A DNA stretch of 64,000 nucleotides from Sedimentibacter saalensis. GTDB taxonomy: Bacteria; Bacillota; Clostridia; Tissierellales; Sedimentibacteraceae. Each line of letters begins with the position of its first letter. The stretch's first letter is position 1. Below, in pieces: positions 9,397 through 17,270 of the stretch. The stretch is from contig NZ_VLKH01000008.1 of the NCBI RefSeq assembly GCF_007830175.1, positions 1-64,000 on the forward strand, written 5' to 3'. Below the pieces are notes generated by a model. That model had not been told where the DNA came from. It worked only from the letters and a program-made list of their open reading frames with translations, and ran no database searches. Both the position numbers and the translations under genes were made by a program.

Positions 9397-9424
9397 AAAT
9401 GAGCGCTTTCGCGCTCATTTTTAT
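9397..9424. terminator. Bidirectional terminator between potD and the 31-aa gene
   Basis: Stem AAATGAGCGC with its perfect complement around a TTTC loop, with T-rich sequence following on the plus strand and on the minus strand after a short gap. It can end both potD and the opposing small gene. Confidence 0.85.
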
Positions 9425-9432
9425 ATTTACAA

Positions 9433-9528
9433 TTATTCGTTGTCAGTTTGTGCTTCTTTTAAATTCACCAAATGAACCGCACTTGATACTGTTATTATTA
9501 TCAAAGCTGCTAATACCAAGAATGACAT
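9433..9528 (-). CDS. 31-aa predicted small membrane protein
   Basis: A short frame starting MSFLVLAALIIITVSSAVHL and ending in a polar tail (KEAQTDNE). It has one hydrophobic helix of about 20 residues. The GGAGG 7 nt before its ATG is as good as any in the window. It is convergent with potD and shares its terminator. A weak promoter (TTAAGA, 17 bp, TAATAT) lies upstream at about 9563-9591. No family is recognised. The strong ribosome site, helix and shared terminator argue for a real gene, but no homologue can be checked here. Confidence 0.6.
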   Translation of the reverse strand: MSFLVLAALIIITVSSAVHLVNLKEAQTDNE

Positions 9529-9658
9529 ATGTATTCCTCCTTTATCCCCTATATATTCCCTGCTACCATAATATTACATGAACCTTGAAGTTTTCTTAAA
9601 TGTTACAACATTTCAAGGTGCTAGGCACCCTCAGTTTGATGACAAGTAACTTTTGATG

Positions 9659-9737
9659 CTGTCATTCTGAGTGCGTAGCCCGAAGAATCTCATCTTTTCA
9701 ATTAAGATGAGGTCCTTCACTATCGTTCAGGATGACA
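9659..9737. repeat. Dispersed inverted repeat, family A, intact copy
   Basis: A 79-bp element whose ends are inverted copies (TGTCATTCTGA and TCAGGATGACA) and whose middle can fold (CATCTTTTCAATTAAGATG). An interrupted copy is at 56301-56497 and a half copy at 45361-45401. No coding capacity. Confidence 0.8.
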
Positions 9738-9781
9738 ACATCAGGGTTTGTATATGGCCTGAGGGTTTTACAAACCATTTT

Positions 9782-10621
9782 CTAAAGAAATTCACAATAC
9801 TTGCACCCTTTGCATATTTCAACCTTGTTTTCAAATATTTTTTTTATTACATCTATAGTATTTGTTGCTTCTTTGTTTTTCTTGTCTATTTTTGCTTCGT
9901 GGATAATTATTTTCTTGGGTGATATGCTTAAAAGTATGTTGATTATAATTTCATCGTACAACACTGTTTTTTCAGTAAGTTCTGTTGAAAACTCTGCATT
10001 TGTTATGAACGTTAGCTTCTGCATGTTCTTGTCATAAACCTGAAGTTTGTTATTGTTGTACATGATGTTCACAAGTTCATTTTCTTTTTCATCCTTGTCG
10101 GATATGAGCTTAATAATACTGATAAAATCAAGGTATTCTTTCTTCATTAGATAAGAATCAATGCATCTTTCAACAACCTGGACTGCGTAAAGCTTTATGA
10201 ACTTAAGCCTGAAGTTTATAAATCCGTTTAAATTTATTGTACTGGACCTTTCAAGAACTTCCTTGAATTTATTTTTGATTATAAGCTTGATTTTAATGTC
10301 ATTGTCTATTTCGTCTTCTATGTCTTCTATTATTGATCCCACTTCATCTTCATCAAAATAAAAGTAGTTTTCCTTAAGACAGTTTATGCTTTCCAATTTT
10401 GTGTATTCAACCAGAAGTGTTGTCACCTTTGCAATTATTTTTTCAGTGAGTTCTCTTTTATTTAATTTTTCGTTTGTAAAATATCTTACTCGTATATTTC
10501 CTTCATCTGTGGAGGATAATTCTATATTAATATCACTTTCATCTAAATTTGTGATTATTTTGATATTATTAAACAATTCATGATTTTCATTTTCATTTAA
10601 CTCTAATGATAAAAGCTCCAC
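9782..10621 (-). CDS. ytxC: YtxC-like sporulation protein
   Basis: A 279-aa cytoplasmic protein that resembles the YtxC family, named from a Bacillus gene and found in spore formers. It is rich in Glu, Asp, Asn and Lys and ends with a Cys pair and a further Cys (CKGCKYCEFL). The start is GTG, 7 nt after AGGAG. The molecular role of YtxC is not established. The assignment rests on overall sequence pattern and length. Confidence 0.7.
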   Translation of the reverse strand: MELLSLELNENENHELFNNIKIITNLDESDINIELSSTDEGNIRVRYFTNEKLNKRELTEKIIAKVTTLLVEYTKLESINCLKENYFYFDEDEVGSIIEDIEDEIDNDIKIKLIIKNKFKEVLERSSTINLNGFINFRLKFIKLYAVQVVERCIDSYLMKKEYLDFISIIKLISDKDEKENELVNIMYNNNKLQVYDKNMQKLTFITNAEFSTELTEKTVLYDEIIINILLSISPKKIIIHEAKIDKKNKEATNTIDVIKKIFENKVEICKGCKYCEFL

Positions 10622-10647
10622 TTAGTCACTCCTCTCTGCCAGGGAGG

Positions 10648-11382
10648 TCATATTATTGGTATCAGCGATCCCAAATCTATTATTTGCCTTTTTGAAGCTT
10701 CTTCATATATATATCCTGCAGTATGGATAAATTGCTTTAATGAACACAAAATATTTTCATCAAGGATTTTGCCTGTTGACAAAAATATTTTTTCACTAAT
10801 CTTCCCTGCACAGCCACCGATAAACCCGTGGTCATATCCCTTCAGATACACCACCTTGGGATCTATATACATACAGTCTATATTATATGATTTGAGTTTT
10901 TCATGTATCAGGACATCTGATGTCAAAGCTTTTGTTTCACTTACTGGGGCTGTGGAACATTTAGAGTAGCCTTGATTGACATGAATGAATTCAACGCCTG
11001 CTTCTTCCAAATAATACTTTAAAACCTGGTCTGTATGCTTTGTATTGTGCACAGCATATCTCCCTATTCTTGCTACATTATATGCTATATCCTCAGGATA
11101 GTTTCTACACAGAGTTTTTCCACCTTTAATAACTTTTATTCCTTTGTCTTCTAAAACATTTTTATAATAATCGTACACATTTGGAGCAACTATAAATGTT
11201 TCAAAATCAACAGGAAAAATAACCATATCCGGATGTCCGTCAACAGGTTCCTGCAAATCCACGCACCTTATGGTTTTTATGGGCTCAATGTTCATTTTTC
11301 TTAAATAATTTAAAATTTCATCATCAGCCTTGTAGTCGATTATGACAAATCGCGGCTTTTTATAAGGTAAGTACGGATTCAT
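10648..11382 (-). CDS. Conserved protein, possible guanidine-modifying-enzyme fold (DUF6873-like)
   Basis: A 244-aa soluble protein. The motifs DGHPDMVIF, VNQGYSKCSTAPV and DHGFIGGCAGK recall a clostridial family assigned to the GME (arginine deiminase-like) fold, in which a His and a Cys would be catalytic. I recognise the family only by motif memory, so function is open. I start at the ATG at 11382, which follows AAGGAG by 5 nt. It is 26 bp upstream of ytxC on the same strand and is divergent from the ModE-like gene. Confidence 0.55.
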   Translation of the reverse strand: MNPYLPYKKPRFVIIDYKADDEILNYLRKMNIEPIKTIRCVDLQEPVDGHPDMVIFPVDFETFIVAPNVYDYYKNVLEDKGIKVIKGGKTLCRNYPEDIAYNVARIGRYAVHNTKHTDQVLKYYLEEAGVEFIHVNQGYSKCSTAPVSETKALTSDVLIHEKLKSYNIDCMYIDPKVVYLKGYDHGFIGGCAGKISEKIFLSTGKILDENILCSLKQFIHTAGYIYEEASKRQIIDLGSLIPII

Positions 11383-11489
11383 AATTGCTCCTTGCACAAA
11401 TTTATGTTTATATAAAATATTTCTATTATTATATCATTTTATCAATATTTCTGATAAAATACATATATATTATTTTGGGGGAAATATAA

Positions 11490-11834
11490 ATGGAAGAATT
11501 ACATTACTATTTACAAATACGCCTGGCAAAAAATGAGATTTTTTTTGGTCCAGGAGTATTGGCTCTTCTTACTATGACGCAAGAATGTGAATCTTTAAGC
11601 GCTGCTGCAAAAAGCATGGACTTATCTTATTCAAAAGCATGCAAAATGGTAAAGGGCGCTGAAACTGCTCTGGGTTTTAAACTTTTGGACAGAAAAATAG
11701 GAGGAGCAGGAGGAGGCGGTTCAAAATTAACACCTGAAGGCATAGAATTATTAGAGAAATACTCTTCCTTTATAAATGAACTTAACAGTCACGCCTCTGA
11801 GTCCTTTGACAGGTATTTTAGCAAATATATTTAA
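11490..11834 (+). CDS. ModE-like molybdate-responsive regulator, DNA-binding part only
   Basis: A 114-aa winged-helix protein of the LysR/ModE N-terminal type (SLSAAAKSMDLSYSKACKMVKGAE, then the wing GGAGGGGSKLTPEG). Full ModE proteins have C-terminal molybdate-binding (MOP) domains of about 140 more residues; these are absent, as is common in clostridia. It is convergent with modC, separated by a hairpin. It probably controls the molybdenum genes alongside. Confidence 0.85.
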   Translation: MEELHYYLQIRLAKNEIFFGPGVLALLTMTQECESLSAAAKSMDLSYSKACKMVKGAETALGFKLLDRKIGGAGGGGSKLTPEGIELLEKYSSFINELNSHASESFDRYFSKYI

Positions 11835-11840
11835 TCATAG

Positions 11841-11866
11841 CTGCATCAAAAATGCTTTGATGCAGT
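11841..11866. terminator. Hairpin between the ModE-like gene and modC
   Basis: CTGCATCAAA-aatgc-TTTGATGCAG forms a 10-bp stem in the 34-bp gap between the two convergent genes. There is no long T-run, so efficiency is uncertain. Confidence 0.55.
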
Positions 11867-11868
11867 TA

Positions 11869-12927
11869 TCAGTTCAGCATCAAAATTGAATCATCAGGAA
11901 CATTCAAATAAAGATATTTATTGTTTTTTCTTTTATTCCATTCATCCTTGCTGACTTTAAATAACATTTCAGAATTTTCATTTCGTATTTTTTGATTCAT
12001 GTTTTCAACTATTATGGTATATTCAAAGACTTCTTCAACTATTTTATTGATTTTACATACAACCGTATTTTTCACATCTGCTGTGTCTGCTATTTGAAAG
12101 CTGTGCTCTCGAATTCCAACATAATTTATATTTTCAGGAACCAGTTCTTCCGTTTCAAATATAAAATCCCAATCAACAGCATAAATTTGATGATTTGATA
12201 AAACATTACATTTTGAAATATTCTTGCATCCTGTAAGCCTTGCTGCAGCAAAAAGGTTTGGCTTGGCAAATAATTCTTTTGTCTTTCCTGACAGAACAGT
12301 TTTTCCCCGGTCAATAAAAGCAATATTCTCACAGAATCTATATACCTCATCCATGCTGTGGGTGACCATCAACACTTCTCCCTTATAAAGCTTCAATATA
12401 TCAATAACTTCCGTCTGAAGTTTATCTTTCAAATGTGTGTCCAGTGCAGAAAAAGGCTCGTCCAAAAGCAACACATCAGGCTCATAAGCAAAAATACGCG
12501 CCAGGGCCACTCTTTGCTGCTGACCTCCTGAAAGCTGTGAAGGATACTTGTTTTCAAGCCCTTCCAAATGAAATGATTTAATAAGTTCATTGGCCTTGAT
12601 CTTCTTTTCTTTCTTCGTCATTTTAAGCCCGGAACCTATATTTTGCTCTGCTGTCATATTAGGAAACAATGCGTAATTTTGAAACAAATAACCTATGTTC
12701 CTTTCCTGAGGACTTAAATTTATTTTATTCACAGAATCAAAAAGCACTCTCCCATTGAGTACAATCACCCCTTCATCAGGAGTTTCAATACCTGCAATGC
12801 ATTTAAGAGTCATGCTTTTTCCGCTCCCTGAGGCGCCTAAAATTCCAAGGTATTCTTCATCTGTTTCAAAATCAGCATCCAGTGTGAAACCTTTGTAATA
12901 TTTCTTTATTGAAACCAATAAACTCAT
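11869..12927 (-). CDS. modC: Molybdate ABC transporter ATPase ModC
   Basis: A 352-aa ATPase with Walker A GASGSGKSM, signature [13 protein letters not shown] and Walker B VLLLDEPFSALD. The C-terminal 120 residues should hold the molybdate-binding MOP region but are diverged. It overlaps modB by 4 bp and closes the operon. It could serve tungstate as well as molybdate. Confidence 0.9.
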   Translation of the reverse strand: MSLLVSIKKYYKGFTLDADFETDEEYLGILGASGSGKSMTLKCIAGIETPDEGVIVLNGRVLFDSVNKINLSPQERNIGYLFQNYALFPNMTAEQNIGSGLKMTKKEKKIKANELIKSFHLEGLENKYPSQLSGGQQQRVALARIFAYEPDVLLLDEPFSALDTHLKDKLQTEVIDILKLYKGEVLMVTHSMDEVYRFCENIAFIDRGKTVLSGKTKELFAKPNLFAAARLTGCKNISKCNVLSNHQIYAVDWDFIFETEELVPENINYVGIREHSFQIADTADVKNTVVCKINKIVEEVFEYTIIVENMNQKIRNENSEMLFKVSKDEWNKRKNNKYLYLNVPDDSILMLN

Positions 12928-13610
12928 TTTTCCTCATCCTTATTTGCATATTTTCTTCCTTTAATTGTGAAATAGTTCATAAGTGACAGCACAAAAAAGG
13001 AAATCATCAATACTACTGCCACATATCCGTATGCTCCTTCCAAGTTGCCTGCTGCAACTTCGGAATAAATTGCCAATGGAAGCGTCCTGGTCTTGTTTGC
13101 TATGTTTCCTGCTATCATTGCAGTTGCTCCAAACTCCCCAAGACCTCTTGCAAATGCAAGTACACCTCCTGAAGCTACACCAGGTAGTGCTGATGGCATC
13201 ACCACACGCCAGAATATTCTCCTTTCTGACATTCCTAGGGTACGACCTGCCATTATTAAAGTTTTATCCACCTGTTCGAATGCTCCTCTTGATGAGCGGT
13301 ACATAAGAGGAAAAGAAACAACAACAGCAGCCAATACGGTTGCTGTCCATGAAAATACAATTTTGATGCTTAAAAAATCAAGCAGAATTTTTCCAAATGG
13401 CCTTTTAACTCCAAAAATCAGCAGGAGAAAAAAACCTAACACAGTTGGCGGAAGCACTAATGGCATTGTCAATAAACCATCAATAACTATCTTTGCCTTG
13501 TCAGATTTCATTCCTATAACAAACCTCGCTGCAAAAATTCCAAGGAAAAATGTAATTAAAATTGACAGCGAGGCTGTCCTTAGTGAAATAAGCATTGGAG
13601 ACCAGTCCAT
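12924..13610 (-). CDS. modB: Molybdate ABC transporter permease ModB
   Basis: A 228-aa permease with about five hydrophobic spans and the family motifs PLVLPPTVLGFFLL and RALGEFGA-like FARGLGEFGATAMIAGN. It lies between modA (8-bp gap) and modC (4-bp overlap). Confidence 0.93.
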   Translation of the reverse strand: MDWSPMLISLRTASLSILITFFLGIFAARFVIGMKSDKAKIVIDGLLTMPLVLPPTVLGFFLLLIFGVKRPFGKILLDFLSIKIVFSWTATVLAAVVVSFPLMYRSSRGAFEQVDKTLIMAGRTLGMSERRIFWRVVMPSALPGVASGGVLAFARGLGEFGATAMIAGNIANKTRTLPLAIYSEVAAGNLEGAYGYVAVVLMISFFVLSLMNYFTIKGRKYANKDEEK

Positions 13611-13618
13611 AACCCCTC

Positions 13619-14434
13619 CTATTTTAAAGACGTAAATCCATATTTTTCAAAAACAGACAAAGCTTCATTGCTTTTCAGGAATTCAATAAGCAATTTTGAC
13701 GAATCTTTTTTTGTTGAAGATTTTACAATCCCAACAGGATAAATTACAGGGGATACACTTTTTTCAGGTGCTTCTGCTGCAATAACTACATTTTTATTTG
13801 AAGCAGCATCTGTTGAATAAACAACACCTGCATCTGCACTTCCTTCAGAAATCCAGTTTAATACTTCGGTTACATTTGTTCCAAGGCTTGATTTTGCTGA
13901 CACATCATCCCACAGACCAAGATTTTCAAAAATCTCTTTGGCATACTGACCGGCAGGAACACTGTCAGGATCACCTACAGCAACAGTCTCTGCCTTTAAA
14001 ATTTCTTCGAAAGCAGTAATCCCTTTATCACTATCCTTGGGAACAATTAGGACTACTTTATTTTCAAGAAGCTTGACTATTGATTCCTTAACCATGAGCT
14101 CCTGCTCATCCAATGCATTCATCTGCTTCATTGCTGCTGACATGAACACATCAACATCAGCACCCTCTTCGATTTGAGTCTGCAATTTTCCCGAACTGTC
14201 ATATGTTGCATCCACTTTAATATTGGGATATTTTTCTTCAAACATGGGAATTAGTTCATCTTCAAAACAAATTTTCAGACTTGCTGCTGCTGCAACAAGT
14301 AATGTTTCATTTGCAGCAGGTTCAGCCTCATTCACGGAAGAACCCTTATTTTCATCAGTTTCTGCATTTTTGCTGCATGCTGAAAACCCAAGTGCTAAAC
14401 ATACAATTAAAACTACAGCAATAATTTTTTTCAC
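13619..14434 (-). CDS. modA: Molybdate-binding lipoprotein ModA
   Basis: A 271-aa solute-binding protein. The signal peptide ends in a lipobox (LGFSAC), and the mature part has the ModA motifs AAASLK, DSSGKLQTQIEEGADVDVF and SAD-AGVVYSTDA. ModA rather than TupA is favoured by those motifs. I choose the GTG at 14434, 5 nt after GGAGG; an ATG at 14446 overlaps the upstream stop. Confidence 0.9.
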   Translation of the reverse strand: MKKIIAVVLIVCLALGFSACSKNAETDENKGSSVNEAEPAANETLLVAAAASLKICFEDELIPMFEEKYPNIKVDATYDSSGKLQTQIEEGADVDVFMSAAMKQMNALDEQELMVKESIVKLLENKVVLIVPKDSDKGITAFEEILKAETVAVGDPDSVPAGQYAKEIFENLGLWDDVSAKSSLGTNVTEVLNWISEGSADAGVVYSTDAASNKNVVIAAEAPEKSVSPVIYPVGIVKSSTKKDSSKLLIEFLKSNEALSVFEKYGFTSLK

Positions 14435-14445
14435 TTCATCCTCCA

Positions 14446-15468
14446 TCAGTTAATTGACTCAACAAACACTTCAACAATACCGCCGCAAACCATACCTTCT
14501 TCTTCAGCGTGTCTTCCCGTCATGTCAACTGAGATTAATTTATGTTTTTTATTGTCAATGCACATCAATGCGTCTCCTCTAATGCTTGATTCAACACATC
14601 CTCCGCCAATGGTCCCAATCATGGTTCCATCCTTTAACACTAGCATCTTTGTTCCCACGTACCTTGGAGCTGAGCCCCTTCTTGAAACGATTGTAACCAT
14701 GGCTTTTGGTACTTCTCTTTTTTCATCCATTAGCACGGTATTTAACAATTCATCGCTATAGGCACTTGAACCTGTTTCTTTGTTTTTTACTTCAATAATC
14801 TGAGCCATTATTGCCACTGCAATTTCCTCAGGTGTCTCGGCTCCTATTTTCAGTCCTATAGGTGTGTAAACTTCGTTTAATTTTTCCCGGGAAATGCCTT
14901 CACTTTCTAAATAATCAAGCACTTTGGCCACCCGAACCTTGCTGCCGATCATGCCTATATAGGCATTTTCCTTTTGGATAATATTTTCAAGGCAAGTCTG
15001 GTCATAACGGTGGCCTCTTGTTACAATAACAAAAAACGTGCCACTGCTGCCTTCAATATCTCTTAATGCTTGTTCAAAGGGCTTGCATATAACCTTGTCA
15101 GCTCCTGCTTTTGCAGCATTGTTGGCAAATGTGATTCTGTCATCTATTGCCGTCACAGGTAAATCAAGAAGCTTACATATTTTAATAATCGGAATGGAAA
15201 TATGTCCTCCCCCGCAGACAACAACATTGTAGCTTTGTCTCACGAATTCAACATATATTTTTTCCCCATCTACTGTTAATGACTGGCTCTTTTTGTTTGC
15301 AGGCACGGCAGAAATTATTTTTTCCGTGTTCAAATCATTGTTGTCCTTGTATACTATTTCTCCGTCTGATAAAACAATTTTTTCTCCCATGTTATGGCCT
15401 GACAGAATATTAATGACTATATTTTCTTTGTTCTTGTCAATTTGTTTAAGAAACTCATAAAAATCCAT
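14446..15468 (-). CDS. XdhC/CoxI-family molybdoenzyme maturation protein
   Basis: A 340-aa protein of the XdhC/CoxI family, which supplies or sulfurates the molybdenum cofactor of hydroxylase-type enzymes. A Rossmann domain (VVVCGGGHISIPI, residues about 80-210) comes before the XdhC_CoxI domain (SRRGSAPRYVGTKM...GTIGGGCVES, about 225-340). Classical XdhC has the reverse order. The short N-terminal 75 residues are not recognised. It lies between the MoeA-like gene and modABC on one strand. No molybdenum hydroxylase is in the window. Confidence 0.85.
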   Translation of the reverse strand: MDFYEFLKQIDKNKENIVINILSGHNMGEKIVLSDGEIVYKDNNDLNTEKIISAVPANKKSQSLTVDGEKIYVEFVRQSYNVVVCGGGHISIPIIKICKLLDLPVTAIDDRITFANNAAKAGADKVICKPFEQALRDIEGSSGTFFVIVTRGHRYDQTCLENIIQKENAYIGMIGSKVRVAKVLDYLESEGISREKLNEVYTPIGLKIGAETPEEIAVAIMAQIIEVKNKETGSSAYSDELLNTVLMDEKREVPKAMVTIVSRRGSAPRYVGTKMLVLKDGTMIGTIGGGCVESSIRGDALMCIDNKKHKLISVDMTGRHAEEEGMVCGGIVEVFVESIN

Positions 15469-15504
15469 CTTATTCTCCTATTGTTTACCGCTTATCATTT
15501 AAAA

Positions 15505-16530
15505 TTAATATTTTCCGAAATGACAATTTGGGAAGGTGCATACTTGGCACTTCAGGCATTGTCCTCCATATCCCATTCTGGTAATGTCTCTTTTTACAAT
15601 AATCTCTCCTGCCATTACTCTTGGCAGCAGTATATCAAATGCTGTTGTTGCAGAAAACATCACGCAACCCGGAAGCCCGAAAACAGGAATTCCACCCAAG
15701 TACGCAAACAACAACATTGCTCCCGGCAGTACAGGTGACCCGTATGAAACTATGTCTGCACCGGTTGATTTTATTGCACCTGGTGTTTTATCATCAGGGT
15801 CCACGGACATTCCTCCGGTTACAACTATGAGTTCTGCTCCCATTTCTTTGCACTTAAGAATAGTTTCCTTGATAATGTCTGAATCATCAGGCACAATAGT
15901 CTTATAAAACACTTCAGCTCCAAATTCCAACAGTTTTCTTTCCACAACAGGTCCGAACTTATCTGTTATTCTTCCCTTGTACACTTCACTTCCGGTCACT
16001 ATTATTGCTGACTTTAAAGCTTTAAACTTCTTGACTTCAAAAATTTTTCCCTTTTCAACGATAATTTTTTCAACATCTTCAATTTTTGTTTTATTTATTT
16101 TCAGAGGTATAACTCTGCATCCGCCTATGAGTTCTCCTTCATTTATAGTTCTGTTCCCATGGATTGTGGCAAGACAAATATCTCCAAGTTCATTGACATC
16201 ATCAAGTACATCACGACTTATCTTAAGCAGTCCTTTATAGTCTGGAAGAATGTTGATTTTTCCTTCACGAGGAGGAGTTGAAAAGTGCACACCCCTGCCG
16301 CATATAAGATTTCCTAAAGCCAATGCTGCTTCATCTTCATGGAGTTCATTTTCTTTGAGTTCAAAAATATATATATGTTCTTTACCTATTCTAAGGAGTC
16401 TTTTAATATCTTCTTCCTGTATAACATGTCCTTTTTTAAACGCTACTCCTTTGAATTCTCCTGGCACAATTTCCGTAATATCATGCCCAAGCACCATTCC
16501 AACTGAATCATCAGTCCTTACTACTTTCAT
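15505..16530 (-). CDS. MoeA/MogA-like molybdopterin-binding protein with Cys-rich tail
   Basis: A 341-aa protein with a molybdopterin-binding fold (VTGSEVYKGRI...VTGGMSVDPDDKTPGAIK, residues about 180-270) as in MoeA, MogA and CinA. The last 20 residues hold CLKCQVCTFPNC, a four-Cys cluster likely to bind metal, which ordinary MoeA lacks. I start at the ATG at 16530, after AAAGGGA. It is the first gene of the run that continues to modC, so the operon promoter should be in 16531-16700. Confidence 0.8.
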   Translation of the reverse strand: MKVVRTDDSVGMVLGHDITEIVPGEFKGVAFKKGHVIQEEDIKRLLRIGKEHIYIFELKENELHEDEAALALGNLICGRGVHFSTPPREGKINILPDYKGLLKISRDVLDDVNELGDICLATIHGNRTINEGELIGGCRVIPLKINKTKIEDVEKIIVEKGKIFEVKKFKALKSAIIVTGSEVYKGRITDKFGPVVERKLLEFGAEVFYKTIVPDDSDIIKETILKCKEMGAELIVVTGGMSVDPDDKTPGAIKSTGADIVSYGSPVLPGAMLLFAYLGGIPVFGLPGCVMFSATTAFDILLPRVMAGEIIVKRDITRMGYGGQCLKCQVCTFPNCHFGKY

Positions 16531-16706
16531 ACAAATCCCTTTCACAAAGCAATCCATTTATTTTCATATTTAAAATTCTTGCTATTAACTAATAATGATT
16601 TAATAATTATATCAAAATAATGTTGCAAAATATATAATTAACTAAAATTTATTACATTATTTTAAATATCACATGCAAAATATAAATAAAATCGCAAAAC
16701 ATTTGT

Positions 16707-16870
16707 ATTTAAAAAGTTGCTCCGCAACTCCGCTAGGGGGACCTATGTCCCCCTTAGGCGCAAAAAATACTAACGTATTTTTTGCTGAGCACCCCCCTTG
16801 ACGGCAAGGGCGTCCCGCCCTTTGCAATCCCCGTTTTTTATATACGAGGAAAGAGAACTTTCCTCGTATA
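16707..16870. repeat. Array of successive hairpins
   Basis: Five foldable blocks follow each other: GTTGCTCCGCAAC; GGGGGACCTATGTCCCCC; GCAAAAAATACTAACGTATTTTTTGC; CCCTTGACGGCAAGGG; and a stem of about 16 bp at 16833-16874 (TTTTTATATACGAGGAAAG with its complement). No gene is visible. It may be a composite of mobile palindromic repeats. Confidence 0.6.
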
Positions 16871-16872
16871 TA

Positions 16873-16902
16873 AAAAATCGCACCTGTTTAGAGTGCGATT
16901 TT
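16873..16902. terminator. Terminator of the ThiS-like gene
   Basis: A 9-bp stem (AAATCGCAC with GTGCGATTT) is followed on the minus strand by a T-run and A/T-rich sequence. It lies about 50 bp past the stop of the ThiS-like gene. Confidence 0.75.
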
Positions 16903-16953
16903 CATTTTTATGATATTATTTTGTATCAAATATACAACATTTCACTCTGAGAA

Positions 16954-17151
16954 TTAACCTCCGGCTAGCAGATGAAGCATTTGAACATCATCACCGTCAT
17001 TGACTATAGTTGTCTTGTAATCTTCTTCGTCCACGTGCTGACCATTGATTTTAACTATGATTTTAGGCCATGAAAACTTTTTAATCTTCATTATATCTTC
17101 AACAGTCATTCCCTGTTCCCACTGAAAATCACGGTTGTTTACTTTTATCAT
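16954..17151 (-). CDS. ThiS/MoaD-like sulfur-carrier protein
   Basis: A 65-aa ubiquitin-like protein ending in Ala-Gly-Gly. The C-terminal GG is the site where ThiS and MoaD proteins are adenylated and thiocarboxylated to donate sulfur. The position directly downstream of an AOR gene suggests a role in making the tungsto/molybdopterin cofactor rather than thiamine. No activating E1 enzyme (MoeB/ThiF) is in the window. A hairpin repeat separates it from AOR. Confidence 0.85.
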   Translation of the reverse strand: MIKVNNRDFQWEQGMTVEDIMKIKKFSWPKIIVKINGQHVDEEDYKTTIVNDGDDVQMLHLLAGG

Positions 17152-17170
17152 CTACACACCACCTTTTTTT

Positions 17171-17270
17171 GATTAAGAATGAATAATGAAAAGTTAATAA
17201 TGAATGAAGGAATTGTGCAACGCACAATTCCAACCACCATTTTTAATTCTTAACTCTTAATTCTTAATTT
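17171..17270. repeat. Dispersed repeat, family D, copy 1
   Basis: A 100-bp element with a GAATGAATAATGAA-type left arm, a central GAATTGTGCAACGCACAATTC palindrome-like stem and a right arm of AATTCTTAA repeats. It begins 1 bp after the AOR stop. Copies occur at 52153-52257 and, partly, 54375-54413, each next to a stop codon. Confidence 0.7.

Noticed and set aside
13093-13635. A 180-codon plus-strand frame
   Set aside because: It runs opposite modB, whose permease motifs and operon position are clear. The plus frame has no ribosome site.
16707-16870. CRISPR array
   Set aside because: The stems differ from each other in sequence and length and there are no regular spacers; no cas genes are in the window.
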